Of a stretch of DNA of 38,026 bases, positions 29,063-37,920 are shown in pieces. The notes under the pieces were generated by a model, which worked only from the letters and a program-made list of their open reading frames with translations, ran no database searches and was not told where the DNA came from. Positions within the stretch are counted from its first letter, which is position 1; each line of letters opens with the position of its first letter. The translations under genes were made by a program, and so were the position numbers. The DNA comes from Campylobacterales bacterium (GTDB lineage Bacteria; Campylobacterota; Campylobacteria; Campylobacterales; Nautiliaceae). The stretch covers positions 1 to 38,026 of the forward strand of contig JALUWM010000116.1 in the NCBI GenBank assembly GCA_027019465.1. The letters run 5' to 3'.

Positions 29063-30030
29063 GATATTTTTTATTTTTAATACCGGTTTTTTTATTTTTA
29101 GGATGTGCAAATAAAGAATTTGAACCTAAAAATCCTATTTCAAGAGAACTTCCTTATAAAAATCATAAAACGCTTTATGACTATACAAAAACAACAGAAA
29201 CTTTTAAAACTTCTAAATTTAATTTTGGATTTGGTAAAACTATTTTTTATGATGAGAAAGGGCATAAGTTAGGGAAATTTAAAAAAATAGCTAAAAATTT
29301 GGCCAGTTATGATGAGAAACTTTTAATTATTGATGAAAATAAAACTATAAAAATGCCTTATATGATTTATTCAGCAACGCAAAATAAAGATAAAATAGCT
29401 TTAGTTTTTGAAAATAATGCATATGGACTGTATTCTTTAAAACAACATAAAATGATTTTTTTCCAAAAAGGAGGGGATGCTATAGCTGCTCAATATTTAG
29501 GAGCGTCTCCTGTATTTTATCAAGGACTTATTTTATATCCATTATTGAATGGGAATATAGCTGTTATAGATGCAAAAACAGATAATTTTATTAGAAATAT
29601 TGATATTTCTAATGAAACGATAATAGATAATATAATTTTCTTAAAAATAGTAAATAATAATCTTTTTATGGCGACACCTAAAAAAATAGTATTGTTTAAT
29701 CCAAACTTTTTAATTACTTATAAGGATGAAATAAAACATATTATTTCTTATAAAAATAATTTATACATTTTTAATGTAGAAGGTAAAATTATAAAATTGA
29801 ATTCCAATCTAAAAAAATTAAAAGAAAAAAACCTTCCGTTTGCAGATTTTTTTGCTCCTGGAATTTGCAGAGGAAATATTTATACTGTTACTAGTAATGG
29901 ATATTTACTTAAAATTACGCCTGATTTGAGTATTACTGTTTATAAAACAAATCAATTTAATACAAGTGAACCTTTAAGAATTAAGGGATGTAAAATATAT
30001 AATCAGGATAAGGTCTTTTTTATTGAGTAG
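29059..30030 (+). CDS. Lipoprotein, BamB-like beta-propeller (putative)
   Basis: 323 aa; lipobox LFLGCANKEF; repeated propeller-like strands (LYPLLNGNIAVIDAKTDNFIRNIDIS, NNLYIFNVEGKIIKLNSNLKKL). Confidence 0.5.
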   Translation: MRYFLFLIPVFLFLGCANKEFEPKNPISRELPYKNHKTLYDYTKTTETFKTSKFNFGFGKTIFYDEKGHKLGKFKKIAKNLASYDEKLLIIDENKTIKMPYMIYSATQNKDKIALVFENNAYGLYSLKQHKMIFFQKGGDAIAAQYLGASPVFYQGLILYPLLNGNIAVIDAKTDNFIRNIDISNETIIDNIIFLKIVNNNLFMATPKKIVLFNPNFLITYKDEIKHIISYKNNLYIFNVEGKIIKLNSNLKKLKEKNLPFADFFAPGICRGNIYTVTSNGYLLKITPDLSITVYKTNQFNTSEPLRIKGCKIYNQDKVFFIE

Positions 30031-30850
30031 ATACATAGAAAGTTTTTTAGAATATCTTCTTATAAATAAAGCTGTAAGTAAAAATACATATGATGCTTAT
30101 AAAAGGGATTTAATTCAGTTTGAAGAGTTTTTAAAAAGACCAATAGTTGAAGCTGATACAAGTAATATTATCTCTTTTTTATCCCAAATAGACAACAAAC
30201 GCTCGTTAAACAGAAAATTAAGTGCTATTAATTCATTTTTTGATTTTGCTTATAAAAGAGAAATTGTAGATGAAAAATTTAATATAAAACAGGCGAAAAT
30301 TCCAAAAACTCTCCCTAAGTTTTTAAGTAAAGAAGAGATTTTAAGAAGTGTTGAGCATATAAATTATAAAGATTCTTCATGGTTTGAATTAAGAGATAAG
30401 GCACTTATTTTATTTTTATATGCAACGGGACTTAGAATAAGTGAAGCGTTAAATGTAAAACTTAGCGATATTGAAGATGGCTGGGTTAAAGTCACTATGG
30501 CAAAAGGGGAAAAGCAAAGAGTTGTTCCAATAGCTGATGTGGCTTTGAGAGCTATAAACGAGTATCTTCATAAAAGACCTTGTGGCAGTGAATATGTTTT
30601 TGTAAATAAAAATTGTAATAAATTAAGCAGAATCAGTGCTTTTCATATAACAAAAAAATATCTTAATGTTTCACCTCATACCTTAAGACACTCTTTTGCA
30701 ACTTCTCTTGTTTTAGGGGGGGCGGATTTAAGAATTGTTCAGGAACTCTTAGGTCATTCGTCACTAAACACTACACAGATTTATACCCATATACAAAAAG
30801 AAAATTTAAAAGATAGCGTTTTACAATATCATCCTCTAAAAGATTTATAA
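30023..30850 (+). CDS. xerH: Tyrosine recombinase XerH/XerD family
   Basis: 275 aa; YATGLRISEALNVKLSD, SPHTLRHSFATSLVLGGADLRIVQELLGHSSLNTTQIYTH; TTG start overlapping the upstream stop. Confidence 0.85.
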   Translation: MSRYIESFLEYLLINKAVSKNTYDAYKRDLIQFEEFLKRPIVEADTSNIISFLSQIDNKRSLNRKLSAINSFFDFAYKREIVDEKFNIKQAKIPKTLPKFLSKEEILRSVEHINYKDSSWFELRDKALILFLYATGLRISEALNVKLSDIEDGWVKVTMAKGEKQRVVPIADVALRAINEYLHKRPCGSEYVFVNKNCNKLSRISAFHITKKYLNVSPHTLRHSFATSLVLGGADLRIVQELLGHSSLNTTQIYTHIQKENLKDSVLQYHPLKDL

Positions 30851-31143
30851 TGAAAGAAGTTGTAGATATTTTAATTAAAAATAAAATTATCTGTAAAGAG
30901 TTAAAGCCTCTTGAATTAAATACACGAAAAAAAATAAAAGCATATCTTGGAGTTAATATTAAAAATGAATACTGTTTTATTTTAAAAATCGATAAAAAGA
31001 GTAGAATTTTAAAAAAAGATATTGAAGAGTATTTTAAAATTGTTCCTGAAATTAATTTTAGACATAAAAAAAAGATTTTAATTACAAGTGCTCCTATTTG
31101 TTCTAAATCAAAAGAACTTTTAAAAGATTGGAGAATTTTTTGA
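30850..31143 (+). CDS. Conserved-looking hypothetical protein, 97 aa
   Basis: ORF overlapping xerH (start) and coaX (end); no family recognised. Confidence 0.6.
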   Translation: MKEVVDILIKNKIICKELKPLELNTRKKIKAYLGVNIKNEYCFILKIDKKSRILKKDIEEYFKIVPEINFRHKKKILITSAPICSKSKELLKDWRIF

Positions 31144-31757
31144 TTTTAGTTGATATAGGAAATACACATTATCATATCTTAGAAGATAATCAAATTTATG
31201 ACTTAAAAGAGATAAAAAAATTTAATGATAAAATCTATTATATAAGCGTAAATAACAAAAAAGAACAAAAACTTTTAGAATTAAATCCAAGTGCAATTAA
31301 TCTAAAAAATTTTGTAAATTTTAAAACTAGTTATAAAAATTTAGGGATTGACAGAATTATGGCCTGTATTCCTGTAAAAAATGGTGTTGTAGTAGATGCC
31401 GGAAGTGCTGTAACGATTGATATTATGCAAGATGGAATACATAAAGGCGGAATTATAATGCCAGGAATTTTTGCTTTTAAAGAAGCTTTTGTTAAAATTT
31501 CAAAAGTTTTGAATATGGATATTAAAAAATTTGATTTAAATAAGTTACCGCAAAACACAAATGAGGCTCTTTTATATGGAAGTGTTGGAAGTATTTTAAA
31601 AATGATAAAATCTTTTAATTCGCCTTACTATTTTACAGGAGGGGATGGGAAGTTTTTAAGCTCTTTTGTGGATGGAATTTATATAAAAGATTTGGTTTTT
31701 AGGGGAATGGAAAAAACAATAAAGGAAAAAAATGACAATAGCTTTACCAAAAGGTAG
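31140..31757 (+). CDS. coaX: Type III pantothenate kinase
   Basis: LILVDIGNTHYHI...NLGIDRIMACIPVKNGVVVDAGSAVTIDIMQDGIHKGGIIMPG. TTG at 31140 preferred over the ORF-track TTG at 31128 (GGAG at 31130-31133 spaced correctly; TTGA overlap with the upstream stop). Confidence 0.88.
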   Translation: MILVDIGNTHYHILEDNQIYDLKEIKKFNDKIYYISVNNKKEQKLLELNPSAINLKNFVNFKTSYKNLGIDRIMACIPVKNGVVVDAGSAVTIDIMQDGIHKGGIIMPGIFAFKEAFVKISKVLNMDIKKFDLNKLPQNTNEALLYGSVGSILKMIKSFNSPYYFTGGDGKFLSSFVDGIYIKDLVFRGMEKTIKEKNDNSFTKR

Positions 31758-32343
31758 AATTGCCGAGGATGTTTTGGCAATTTTTAAGAAAATTTTTAAT
31801 GAAGATTTTGAATTTGAAAACAGAAAACTTATTTTAAAAAAAGCCGGTTTTACATTTTTGAATGTAAGAAACTGGGATGTTGCAACATATGTCCAAAAAC
31901 AAGCCGCTGATATAGGGGTAGTTGGATATGATGTGATTACCGAGCTTAATTCTGATGTTTTAGAACTTATGGATTTAGGTTTAGGAGAATGCAGGGTTAG
32001 TATAGCGGGAATTAAAGGAGATGAAAGTTATAAAAATAAAACGCGTATAAAAGTGGCTACAAAACTTCAAAATATTGCAAAAAAATATTTTTCAAAAAAA
32101 GGTATTCCAATAGAAATAATAAAACTAAACGGCTCTATTGAACTGGCTCCGCTTGTTGGGCTTAGTGATGTTATTGTTGATATTGTCCAAACAGGTGGCA
32201 CACTTAAAGAAAACGGAATGGAAGAAAAAGAGGTTATTATGTACTCATCCGCAAGAGTAATTGCAAATAAAAATTCATTTAGTACAAATAAAAAAGAAAT
32301 TTTGGATTTACTTGAAGGAATAGGAAAAATTCATGGGGCTTGA
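31732..32343 (+). CDS. hisG: ATP phosphoribosyltransferase, short form
   Basis: 203 aa; MTIALPKGRIAEDVLAIFKK...ADIGVVGYDVITE...IVDIVQTGGTLKENGM. Confidence 0.96.
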   Translation: MTIALPKGRIAEDVLAIFKKIFNEDFEFENRKLILKKAGFTFLNVRNWDVATYVQKQAADIGVVGYDVITELNSDVLELMDLGLGECRVSIAGIKGDESYKNKTRIKVATKLQNIAKKYFSKKGIPIEIIKLNGSIELAPLVGLSDVIVDIVQTGGTLKENGMEEKEVIMYSSARVIANKNSFSTNKKEILDLLEGIGKIHGA

Positions 32344-33010
32344 GTTATATTCTGAAATTGAGGAGCTTTTTTTAGATAAAGAAGCGGCTAATATGCTTTG
32401 GGGGAGTTTTTTAGATATTGCAAAAGAATTAAATATAAAAAATCTTTTAGATATAGGATGCGGCGGGGGAGATTTTTGTTTAATGGCAAAAGAAGCCGGT
32501 ATTGATGTAAAAGGTGTTGATTTAAGCTTAGCTCAGGTAAAAAAAGCTACAAAAAAGGGCTGTAACTGTGAAAATATCAATATCTGTGAAATGAATGAAA
32601 AGTTTGAAGCTGCTAGTGCTATTTTTGATGTAATAAATTATATGGATAAAAATGAACTTAAAAAATTTTTTTCGTGTGTGGAAAAAGTAGTAGAAAAATA
32701 TTTTATATTTGATGTTAATACTTTTTATGCAATGGATGAGTTGGCTATTGGAAATTTAAAAGCCGAAGACGATAAAAAGTTTGCCACGCTTTTTAGTGAA
32801 TTTGAAGATAATAAACTTATTACCGAAATTACCCTTTTTGAAAAAAAAGAGAATAATTCTTACATAAAAAAACAAAAATCAATAACGCAGTATTATTATT
32901 CATTGGAAGATATTGAAAAATTGATTAATATGAAATTAAAAAATATGATTCCAATTTCTTTATATGGAAGTAAAGAAGCTGAAAAGCTGATTTTGGTTTT
33001 TGAAAAATGA
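32333..33010 (+). CDS. Class I SAM-dependent methyltransferase
   Basis: NLLDIGCGGGDFCLMAKEAGIDVKGVDLSLAQVKKA: motif I. Confidence 0.85.
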   Translation: MGLELYSEIEELFLDKEAANMLWGSFLDIAKELNIKNLLDIGCGGGDFCLMAKEAGIDVKGVDLSLAQVKKATKKGCNCENINICEMNEKFEAASAIFDVINYMDKNELKKFFSCVEKVVEKYFIFDVNTFYAMDELAIGNLKAEDDKKFATLFSEFEDNKLITEITLFEKKENNSYIKKQKSITQYYYSLEDIEKLINMKLKNMIPISLYGSKEAEKLILVFEK

Positions 33011-33013
33011 TTA

Positions 33014-33658
33014 TTATCTAGCTTTAAAAACCTCTTTGCTTATGCAAAAATCTGTTACAAAACATTTTTCGCATTTTGGATTTTTAGCGGTGCAGATATA
33101 TCTTCCAAATAAAACAAAAGCCTGATGAAGTTCATTAAGGTCTGTTTTAAAAGCTTTTACTAAATCTTTTTCCGTTTCTGTTACATTTTTTGCATCGGTA
33201 ATTCCTAAGCGATGAGTTACTCTAAAGACATGCGTATCAACAGCCATTTTGTTTGCACCTTCAAGTTCAATCAAAAATACATTTGCCGTTTTATTTCCAA
33301 CCCCCGGGAGTTTAATTAATTCTTTATGCTCTCTAGGGATTTGGCCGTTATATTCGTTTTTTACTTTTTTTGCCATTTCTATTATGTTTTTTGCTTTATT
33401 ATTAAAAAACGAGCAGGATTTTATAATATTTTTTACATCATCTAAAGAAGCATTTGCTAAAGAATTAATATCTGGGTATTTTTCAAAAAGAGCAGGTGTA
33501 ATAATATTTACTCTTTTGTCGGTGCACTGGGCACTTAAAATAATATCTATTAAAAGTTCATAATCGTTTTTGTATTTAAGCTCCGTTTTACTTCCTTTAT
33601 AATGTTCTAGAAATCTTTTTTTAATTTCTTCAAGCTCTTTAGGGGTTCTTAAAACCAT
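33014..33658 (-). CDS. nth: Endonuclease III
   Basis: MVLRTPKELEEIKKRF... IILSAQCTDKRVN, LPGVGNKTANVFLIELEG...VDTHVFRVTHRLG, Fe-S C-X6-C-X2-C-X5-C. The internal ATG at 33658 is preferred; the longer ORF runs into the yebC region. Confidence 0.93.
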   Translation of the reverse strand: MVLRTPKELEEIKKRFLEHYKGSKTELKYKNDYELLIDIILSAQCTDKRVNIITPALFEKYPDINSLANASLDDVKNIIKSCSFFNNKAKNIIEMAKKVKNEYNGQIPREHKELIKLPGVGNKTANVFLIELEGANKMAVDTHVFRVTHRLGITDAKNVTETEKDLVKAFKTDLNELHQAFVLFGRYICTAKNPKCEKCFVTDFCISKEVFKAR

Positions 33659-33687
33659 AATTAATCCTTTTATGCGTTTTTTTATTG

Positions 33688-33693
33688 TATAAT
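33688..33693 (+). promoter_or_regulatory. -10 element TATAAT of the yebC gene
   Basis: TATAAT in TTTATTGTATAATAAC, identical 16-mer to the rpoD promoter. Confidence 0.6.
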
Positions 33694-33719
33694 AACAAAT
33701 ATTTTCAAAAAGGAGAGAT

Positions 33720-34436
33720 ATGGCAGGACATAATAAATGGTCTAAAGTAAAGCATATCAAAGCTAAAGAAGATGCTAAAAAGAGTAAAATATTTACAAAA
33801 CATGTAAGAGCTATAATGACTGCAGCTAGAAGCGGCGGTGGTAATCCTGATACAAATGCGGCGTTAAGACTTGCAGTTGACAGGGCAAAAGCGGATTCTA
33901 TGCCTACAAACAATATTCAAAGGGCAATTGATAAAGCTACTGGAAATATTGATGGAATGGTTTTAGAAGAGATTGTTTATGAAGGATATGGACCAGGAGG
34001 CGTTGCCGTTATGGTTGAGTGTCTTACAGACAATAAAAACAGAGCCGTAGCGGCAGTCAGACACGCTTTTAAAAAAGCTGGTGGAAATTTAGGGACTAGC
34101 GGAAGCGTTGCTTGGATGTTTGAAAAAAAAGGTATAATTGTTTTGAACAAATCAAGTAAAGATGAAGAAATTGAAGAAAAAGCTATTGACGCAGGAGCTG
34201 AAGATATAAAAGATATGGGTGATGTGTTGGTTATAGAAACAACGCCTGAAGATTTTAATAATGTTTTAGAGGCTGTGAGTTCAATAGAAGATGTTGAAAT
34301 ACTTGAAAGTAATATTCAACTGGTAGCTACAAATGAAAGTGATGTTGATGATGAAACAGCAGAAAAAGTGGAGCATTTAATAGAGGTTTTAGAAGACATA
34401 GATGATATTCAAAATGTCATTCATAATATGGCATAA
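33720..34436 (+). CDS. yebC: YebC/PmpR family protein
   Basis: [70 protein letters not shown]. Confidence 0.97.
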   Translation: MAGHNKWSKVKHIKAKEDAKKSKIFTKHVRAIMTAARSGGGNPDTNAALRLAVDRAKADSMPTNNIQRAIDKATGNIDGMVLEEIVYEGYGPGGVAVMVECLTDNKNRAVAAVRHAFKKAGGNLGTSGSVAWMFEKKGIIVLNKSSKDEEIEEKAIDAGAEDIKDMGDVLVIETTPEDFNNVLEAVSSIEDVEILESNIQLVATNESDVDDETAEKVEHLIEVLEDIDDIQNVIHNMA

Positions 34437-34459
34437 AAAAAATTAAAAAAAGGATAAAT

Positions 34460-35335
34460 ATGAAAAAAGTTATAATAGGTTCAATGATATCAGCAGCGGC
34501 ACTTTTTGCATTTCCTGGTATGCAAGGAATGGGAGGAATGCATGGTAATGGAATGATTGGAAAGCCTTTAAAAGGTCTTACAAACAATACAGTATTAGCT
34601 ACAGTTGATGGTAGAAAAATTACGGTTGCTGAAATTAATGATTATGTTCAAGGAATTACTGGAGATAATAGAATTAGACTTCAAGAATTACCTGCTCAAC
34701 ATATTAAAAAATTTGTATCTCAATATATTGATACGCTTGAACTTTACAAAAAAGCAAAATCAGTAGAAAAAACACCTCAGTTTAAAGCGGCAAAAATGAA
34801 ATTGGCTGTTGATATGTGGCTTAAAAATCAATATCAAAATATGAAAATATCAGATAATCAAGTAAAAGCTTTTTATGAAAAAAATAAAAATATTTATTTT
34901 AGAACAACTCCAAAAATCAAAGCAAGACATATTTTAGTAAGAAATGAAAAAGAAGCTGAAAAATTAATCAATGAATTAAAAGGACTTCACGGAAAAGCTC
35001 TTGAAGATAAATTTGCAAAACTTGCTAAAGAGTATTCAATAGGACCAAGTAAAGTTAATGGTGGAGAACTTGGATGGTTTAATCCAAAACAAATGGTACC
35101 TGCATTTTCAAAAGCTGCAGAAAAACTAAAACCTGGTCAAATCACACTAAAACCTGTTCATACAAGATTTGGATATCATGTAATTTTAGTTGAAGGTAAA
35201 CAAACAAATTCTTATATTCCTTTTAATAAAGTTAGAGCTCAAATTATTAATTATCTAAAACAACTTAAATTAAAAGATGAACTTCAAAAAATACAATCTA
35301 GCGAAAATGTAAAATATTCTATTCCAAACAGCTAA
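34460..35335 (+). CDS. Periplasmic parvulin-type peptidyl-prolyl isomerase (PEB4/SurA-like)
   Basis: Signal peptide; KIKARHILVRNEKEAEKLINEL...LAKEYSIGPSKVNGGELGWFNPKQMVPAFSKAAEKLKPGQ...TRFGYHVILVEG. Confidence 0.93.
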   Translation: MKKVIIGSMISAAALFAFPGMQGMGGMHGNGMIGKPLKGLTNNTVLATVDGRKITVAEINDYVQGITGDNRIRLQELPAQHIKKFVSQYIDTLELYKKAKSVEKTPQFKAAKMKLAVDMWLKNQYQNMKISDNQVKAFYEKNKNIYFRTTPKIKARHILVRNEKEAEKLINELKGLHGKALEDKFAKLAKEYSIGPSKVNGGELGWFNPKQMVPAFSKAAEKLKPGQITLKPVHTRFGYHVILVEGKQTNSYIPFNKVRAQIINYLKQLKLKDELQKIQSSENVKYSIPNS

Positions 35336-35345
35336 GGAGAAATTT

Positions 35346-36413
35346 ATGAGTTTTAGGGATTTAGTAAAACCCGGAGTTTTAAGTGGAAGTGAAACGGCAA
35401 AAGTTATGGACTGGGCAAAAGAAAACGGTTTTGCTTTTCCTGCTATTAATATAGTGGGGACAGATTCTGCAAATGCCGTAATGGAAGCAGCAAAAGAGGC
35501 TAATTTACCTGTTATTATTCAATTTAGTAACGGAGGAGCTCACTTTTGGGCTGGAAAAGGACTTAGCAATGAAGACCAAAAAGCGGCAATTTTAGGTGCT
35601 GTTGCAGGGGCTAAACATATCCATACATTAGCCAAGTCTTATGGAATTCCTGTAATTTTACATACAGACCACGCAGCTAGAAAACTTTTACCTTGGATTG
35701 ATGGGCTTATTGAAGAAAATGCTAAACATTACGAAAAATACGGCAGACCTCTTTTTTCTTCTCATATGCTTGATTTAAGCGAAGAGCTGCTTGAGGAAAA
35801 TGTTGCTACTTGTAAAGAATATCTTCAAAAAATGGCTCCATTAGATATTATGCTTGAAATTGAACTTGGGGTAACAGGCGGAGAAGAAGACGGAGTGGAT
35901 AACAGCGGAATTGATAACTCTAAACTTTATACTCAACCAGAAGATGTGGCATATGCTTATAAGGAACTCAGCGAAGTTAGTGATTTATTTACTATTGCTG
36001 CAAGTTTTGGGAATGTGCACGGTGTTTATAAACCTGGACATGTAAAATTAGAGCCAGTTATTCTTAAAAATTCACAAGAGTATGTAAGAAAAGAGTTTAA
36101 TTTAGACAAAGAAAAACCTATTAGATTTGTATTTCACGGAGGAAGCGGAAGCGAGCTTAGCAAAATTCAAGAAGCACTTGATTACGGTGTTGTTAAAATG
36201 AATGTTGATACAGATACCCAATGGGCGTTTTGGGAAGGCGTAAAAAATTATGTTGAAAAATATCACGATTATCTACAGTCTCAAATCGGAAACCCAGAAG
36301 GTGAAGACAAACCAAACAAAAAATATTACGACCCTAGAAAATGGCTAAGAGAGGGTGAAGTTTCTATGAAAAATAGAGTAATAGAAGCTTATAAAGATTT
36401 AAGGGCTATTTAA
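35346..36413 (+). CDS. fba: Class II fructose-bisphosphate aldolase
   Basis: 355 aa; HTDHAARKLLPWIDGL, EIELGVTGGEEDGVDN, FVFHGGSGSELSKIQEALDYGVVKMNVDTDTQWAFWEGVKNYV. Confidence 0.97.
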   Translation: MSFRDLVKPGVLSGSETAKVMDWAKENGFAFPAINIVGTDSANAVMEAAKEANLPVIIQFSNGGAHFWAGKGLSNEDQKAAILGAVAGAKHIHTLAKSYGIPVILHTDHAARKLLPWIDGLIEENAKHYEKYGRPLFSSHMLDLSEELLEENVATCKEYLQKMAPLDIMLEIELGVTGGEEDGVDNSGIDNSKLYTQPEDVAYAYKELSEVSDLFTIAASFGNVHGVYKPGHVKLEPVILKNSQEYVRKEFNLDKEKPIRFVFHGGSGSELSKIQEALDYGVVKMNVDTDTQWAFWEGVKNYVEKYHDYLQSQIGNPEGEDKPNKKYYDPRKWLREGEVSMKNRVIEAYKDLRAI

Positions 36414-36475
36414 GCTCTTTTTTACTTTTTCGTTATTTAGTCAGTGCCTTTTTTATAATCAATTGTTAATTTTGA

Positions 36476-36481
36476 TATAAT
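36476..36481 (+). promoter_or_regulatory. Candidate -10 TATAAT upstream of the ATPase
   Basis: TATAAT about 51 nt upstream of the ATG in a 118 bp AT-rich intergenic region; AT richness makes this weak. Confidence 0.35.
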
Positions 36482-36531
36482 TACTTTAAAATAATTTTAA
36501 TTATTATAATTTAAAAACGAATAAGGTAATT

Positions 36532-37863
36532 ATGTTTGTAAATAGAAAAAAAGAGTTTCAAATTTTAGAGAATGAATATAATAAAAATCAATTTAGATTC
36601 TTAGTTTTGTACGGTAGAAGAAGAGTAGGAAAAACAACACTTATAAAACATTTTCTAATAAAACATAAAGGTATCTATTTTCTCGCTACAATAGAAAATG
36701 AAGCACTTTTAATAGAAAAATTTAAAAATATCGTGGCTGATTATTTTGATGATAATTTTTTAAGAAGTTTGCCTATAAATTCATTTGAGCAAATTTTTCA
36801 GTATATTTCAAATAAAAATGAAAAATTAATAATTGTAATTGATGAATTTCAATATCTATCTAAAATAAATTCTGCAATTTCCTCTATTTTTCAAACTATT
36901 ATTGATGAATATTTAAAAAATAAAAATATTTTTTTAATTTTATGCGGAAGTATAATATCTCTTATGTATAAAGAAACTCTTTCATATTCATCTCCTCTTT
37001 ATGGAAGAAGAACGGCTAATATTAAGCTTTCTCAATTAAATTTTAAATATATCAAAGAATTTATTGATAAAGATATTATTACTCAAATTGAAATTTATTC
37101 TATTTTAGGCGGAGTGCCAAAATACTTAGAAATGTTTGAATTTGAAGAGGATATATATAAATCTATTGCAAAAAATATTTTAGATAAAGATAGCTTTTTA
37201 TATAATGAGCCATATTTTTTACTTCAAGATGAAGTGAGTGAAACTCTTACATATTTTTCTATTTTGGAAGTTATAGCAAACGGAAATCATAAAATAGGGG
37301 ATATTGCAAAAAAGCTTCAAAAGCCTGTAACAAATATAACCTCTTTTATAAAAAAACTAATAGATTTAGAAATTATCTATAAAGATATTCCAATAACAGA
37401 AAATCACAAGAGTAAAAAAGGACTTTATTTTATAAAAGATAATTTCATTAGATTTTGGTTTAGTTATGTATTTCCTTATAAATCTCAACTTGAAATAGAA
37501 AATATTGAATTTGTATTAAATAAACTAAAACTGACTTTTAGTGAGTTTGTAGCAAAAACTTATGAAGATTTAGCAATAGAATATGTTTTGAGTAATTTTG
37601 AAGTAAATAGATGCGGTAGATGGTGGGATAAAAATACAGAAATTGATATAGTGGGAATTGCAGATGATTTTGTTATTTTTGGGGAATGTAAATGGCAAAA
37701 TAGAAAAGTTACAATGAAAATTTTAAATGATTTAATTGAAAAATCTAATAAAATTGAATCTACTAATAAAAAATATATTCTATTTTCTAAAAGTGGATTT
37801 AGTGATGAATTGATTGAATTTGCGAGTAAAAATGAAAATATCTTTTTAAAAAAGATTATTTAA
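36532..37863 (+). CDS. Archaeal-type ATPase (ATPase_2) with DUF234 / PD-(D/E)XK-like C-terminal domain
   Basis: 443 aa; NRKKEFQILENEY, LYGRRRVGKTTLIKHF, IIVIDEFQYLSK; wHTH middle (ANGNHKIGDIAKKLQKPVTNITSFIKKLIDLEII); C-terminal RWWDKNTEIDIVGIADDFVIFGECKWQ. Confidence 0.88.
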   Translation: MFVNRKKEFQILENEYNKNQFRFLVLYGRRRVGKTTLIKHFLIKHKGIYFLATIENEALLIEKFKNIVADYFDDNFLRSLPINSFEQIFQYISNKNEKLIIVIDEFQYLSKINSAISSIFQTIIDEYLKNKNIFLILCGSIISLMYKETLSYSSPLYGRRTANIKLSQLNFKYIKEFIDKDIITQIEIYSILGGVPKYLEMFEFEEDIYKSIAKNILDKDSFLYNEPYFLLQDEVSETLTYFSILEVIANGNHKIGDIAKKLQKPVTNITSFIKKLIDLEIIYKDIPITENHKSKKGLYFIKDNFIRFWFSYVFPYKSQLEIENIEFVLNKLKLTFSEFVAKTYEDLAIEYVLSNFEVNRCGRWWDKNTEIDIVGIADDFVIFGECKWQNRKVTMKILNDLIEKSNKIESTNKKYILFSKSGFSDELIEFASKNENIFLKKII

Positions 37864-37920
37864 ATTATTTCACCCTAAAGGTCAAGAGAAGTTTCAGAAT
37901 TAATTATACCAATCCCCAAA

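Noticed and set aside
33659-33913. N-terminal 85-aa extension of the nth ORF
   Set aside because: It runs antisense through the yebC promoter and 5' end; the typical Nth start is the ATG at 33658.
36440-36520. AT-rich near-palindromic stretch before the ATPase gene as an operator or hairpin
   Set aside because: Arms do not pair consistently; explainable by very high AT content.
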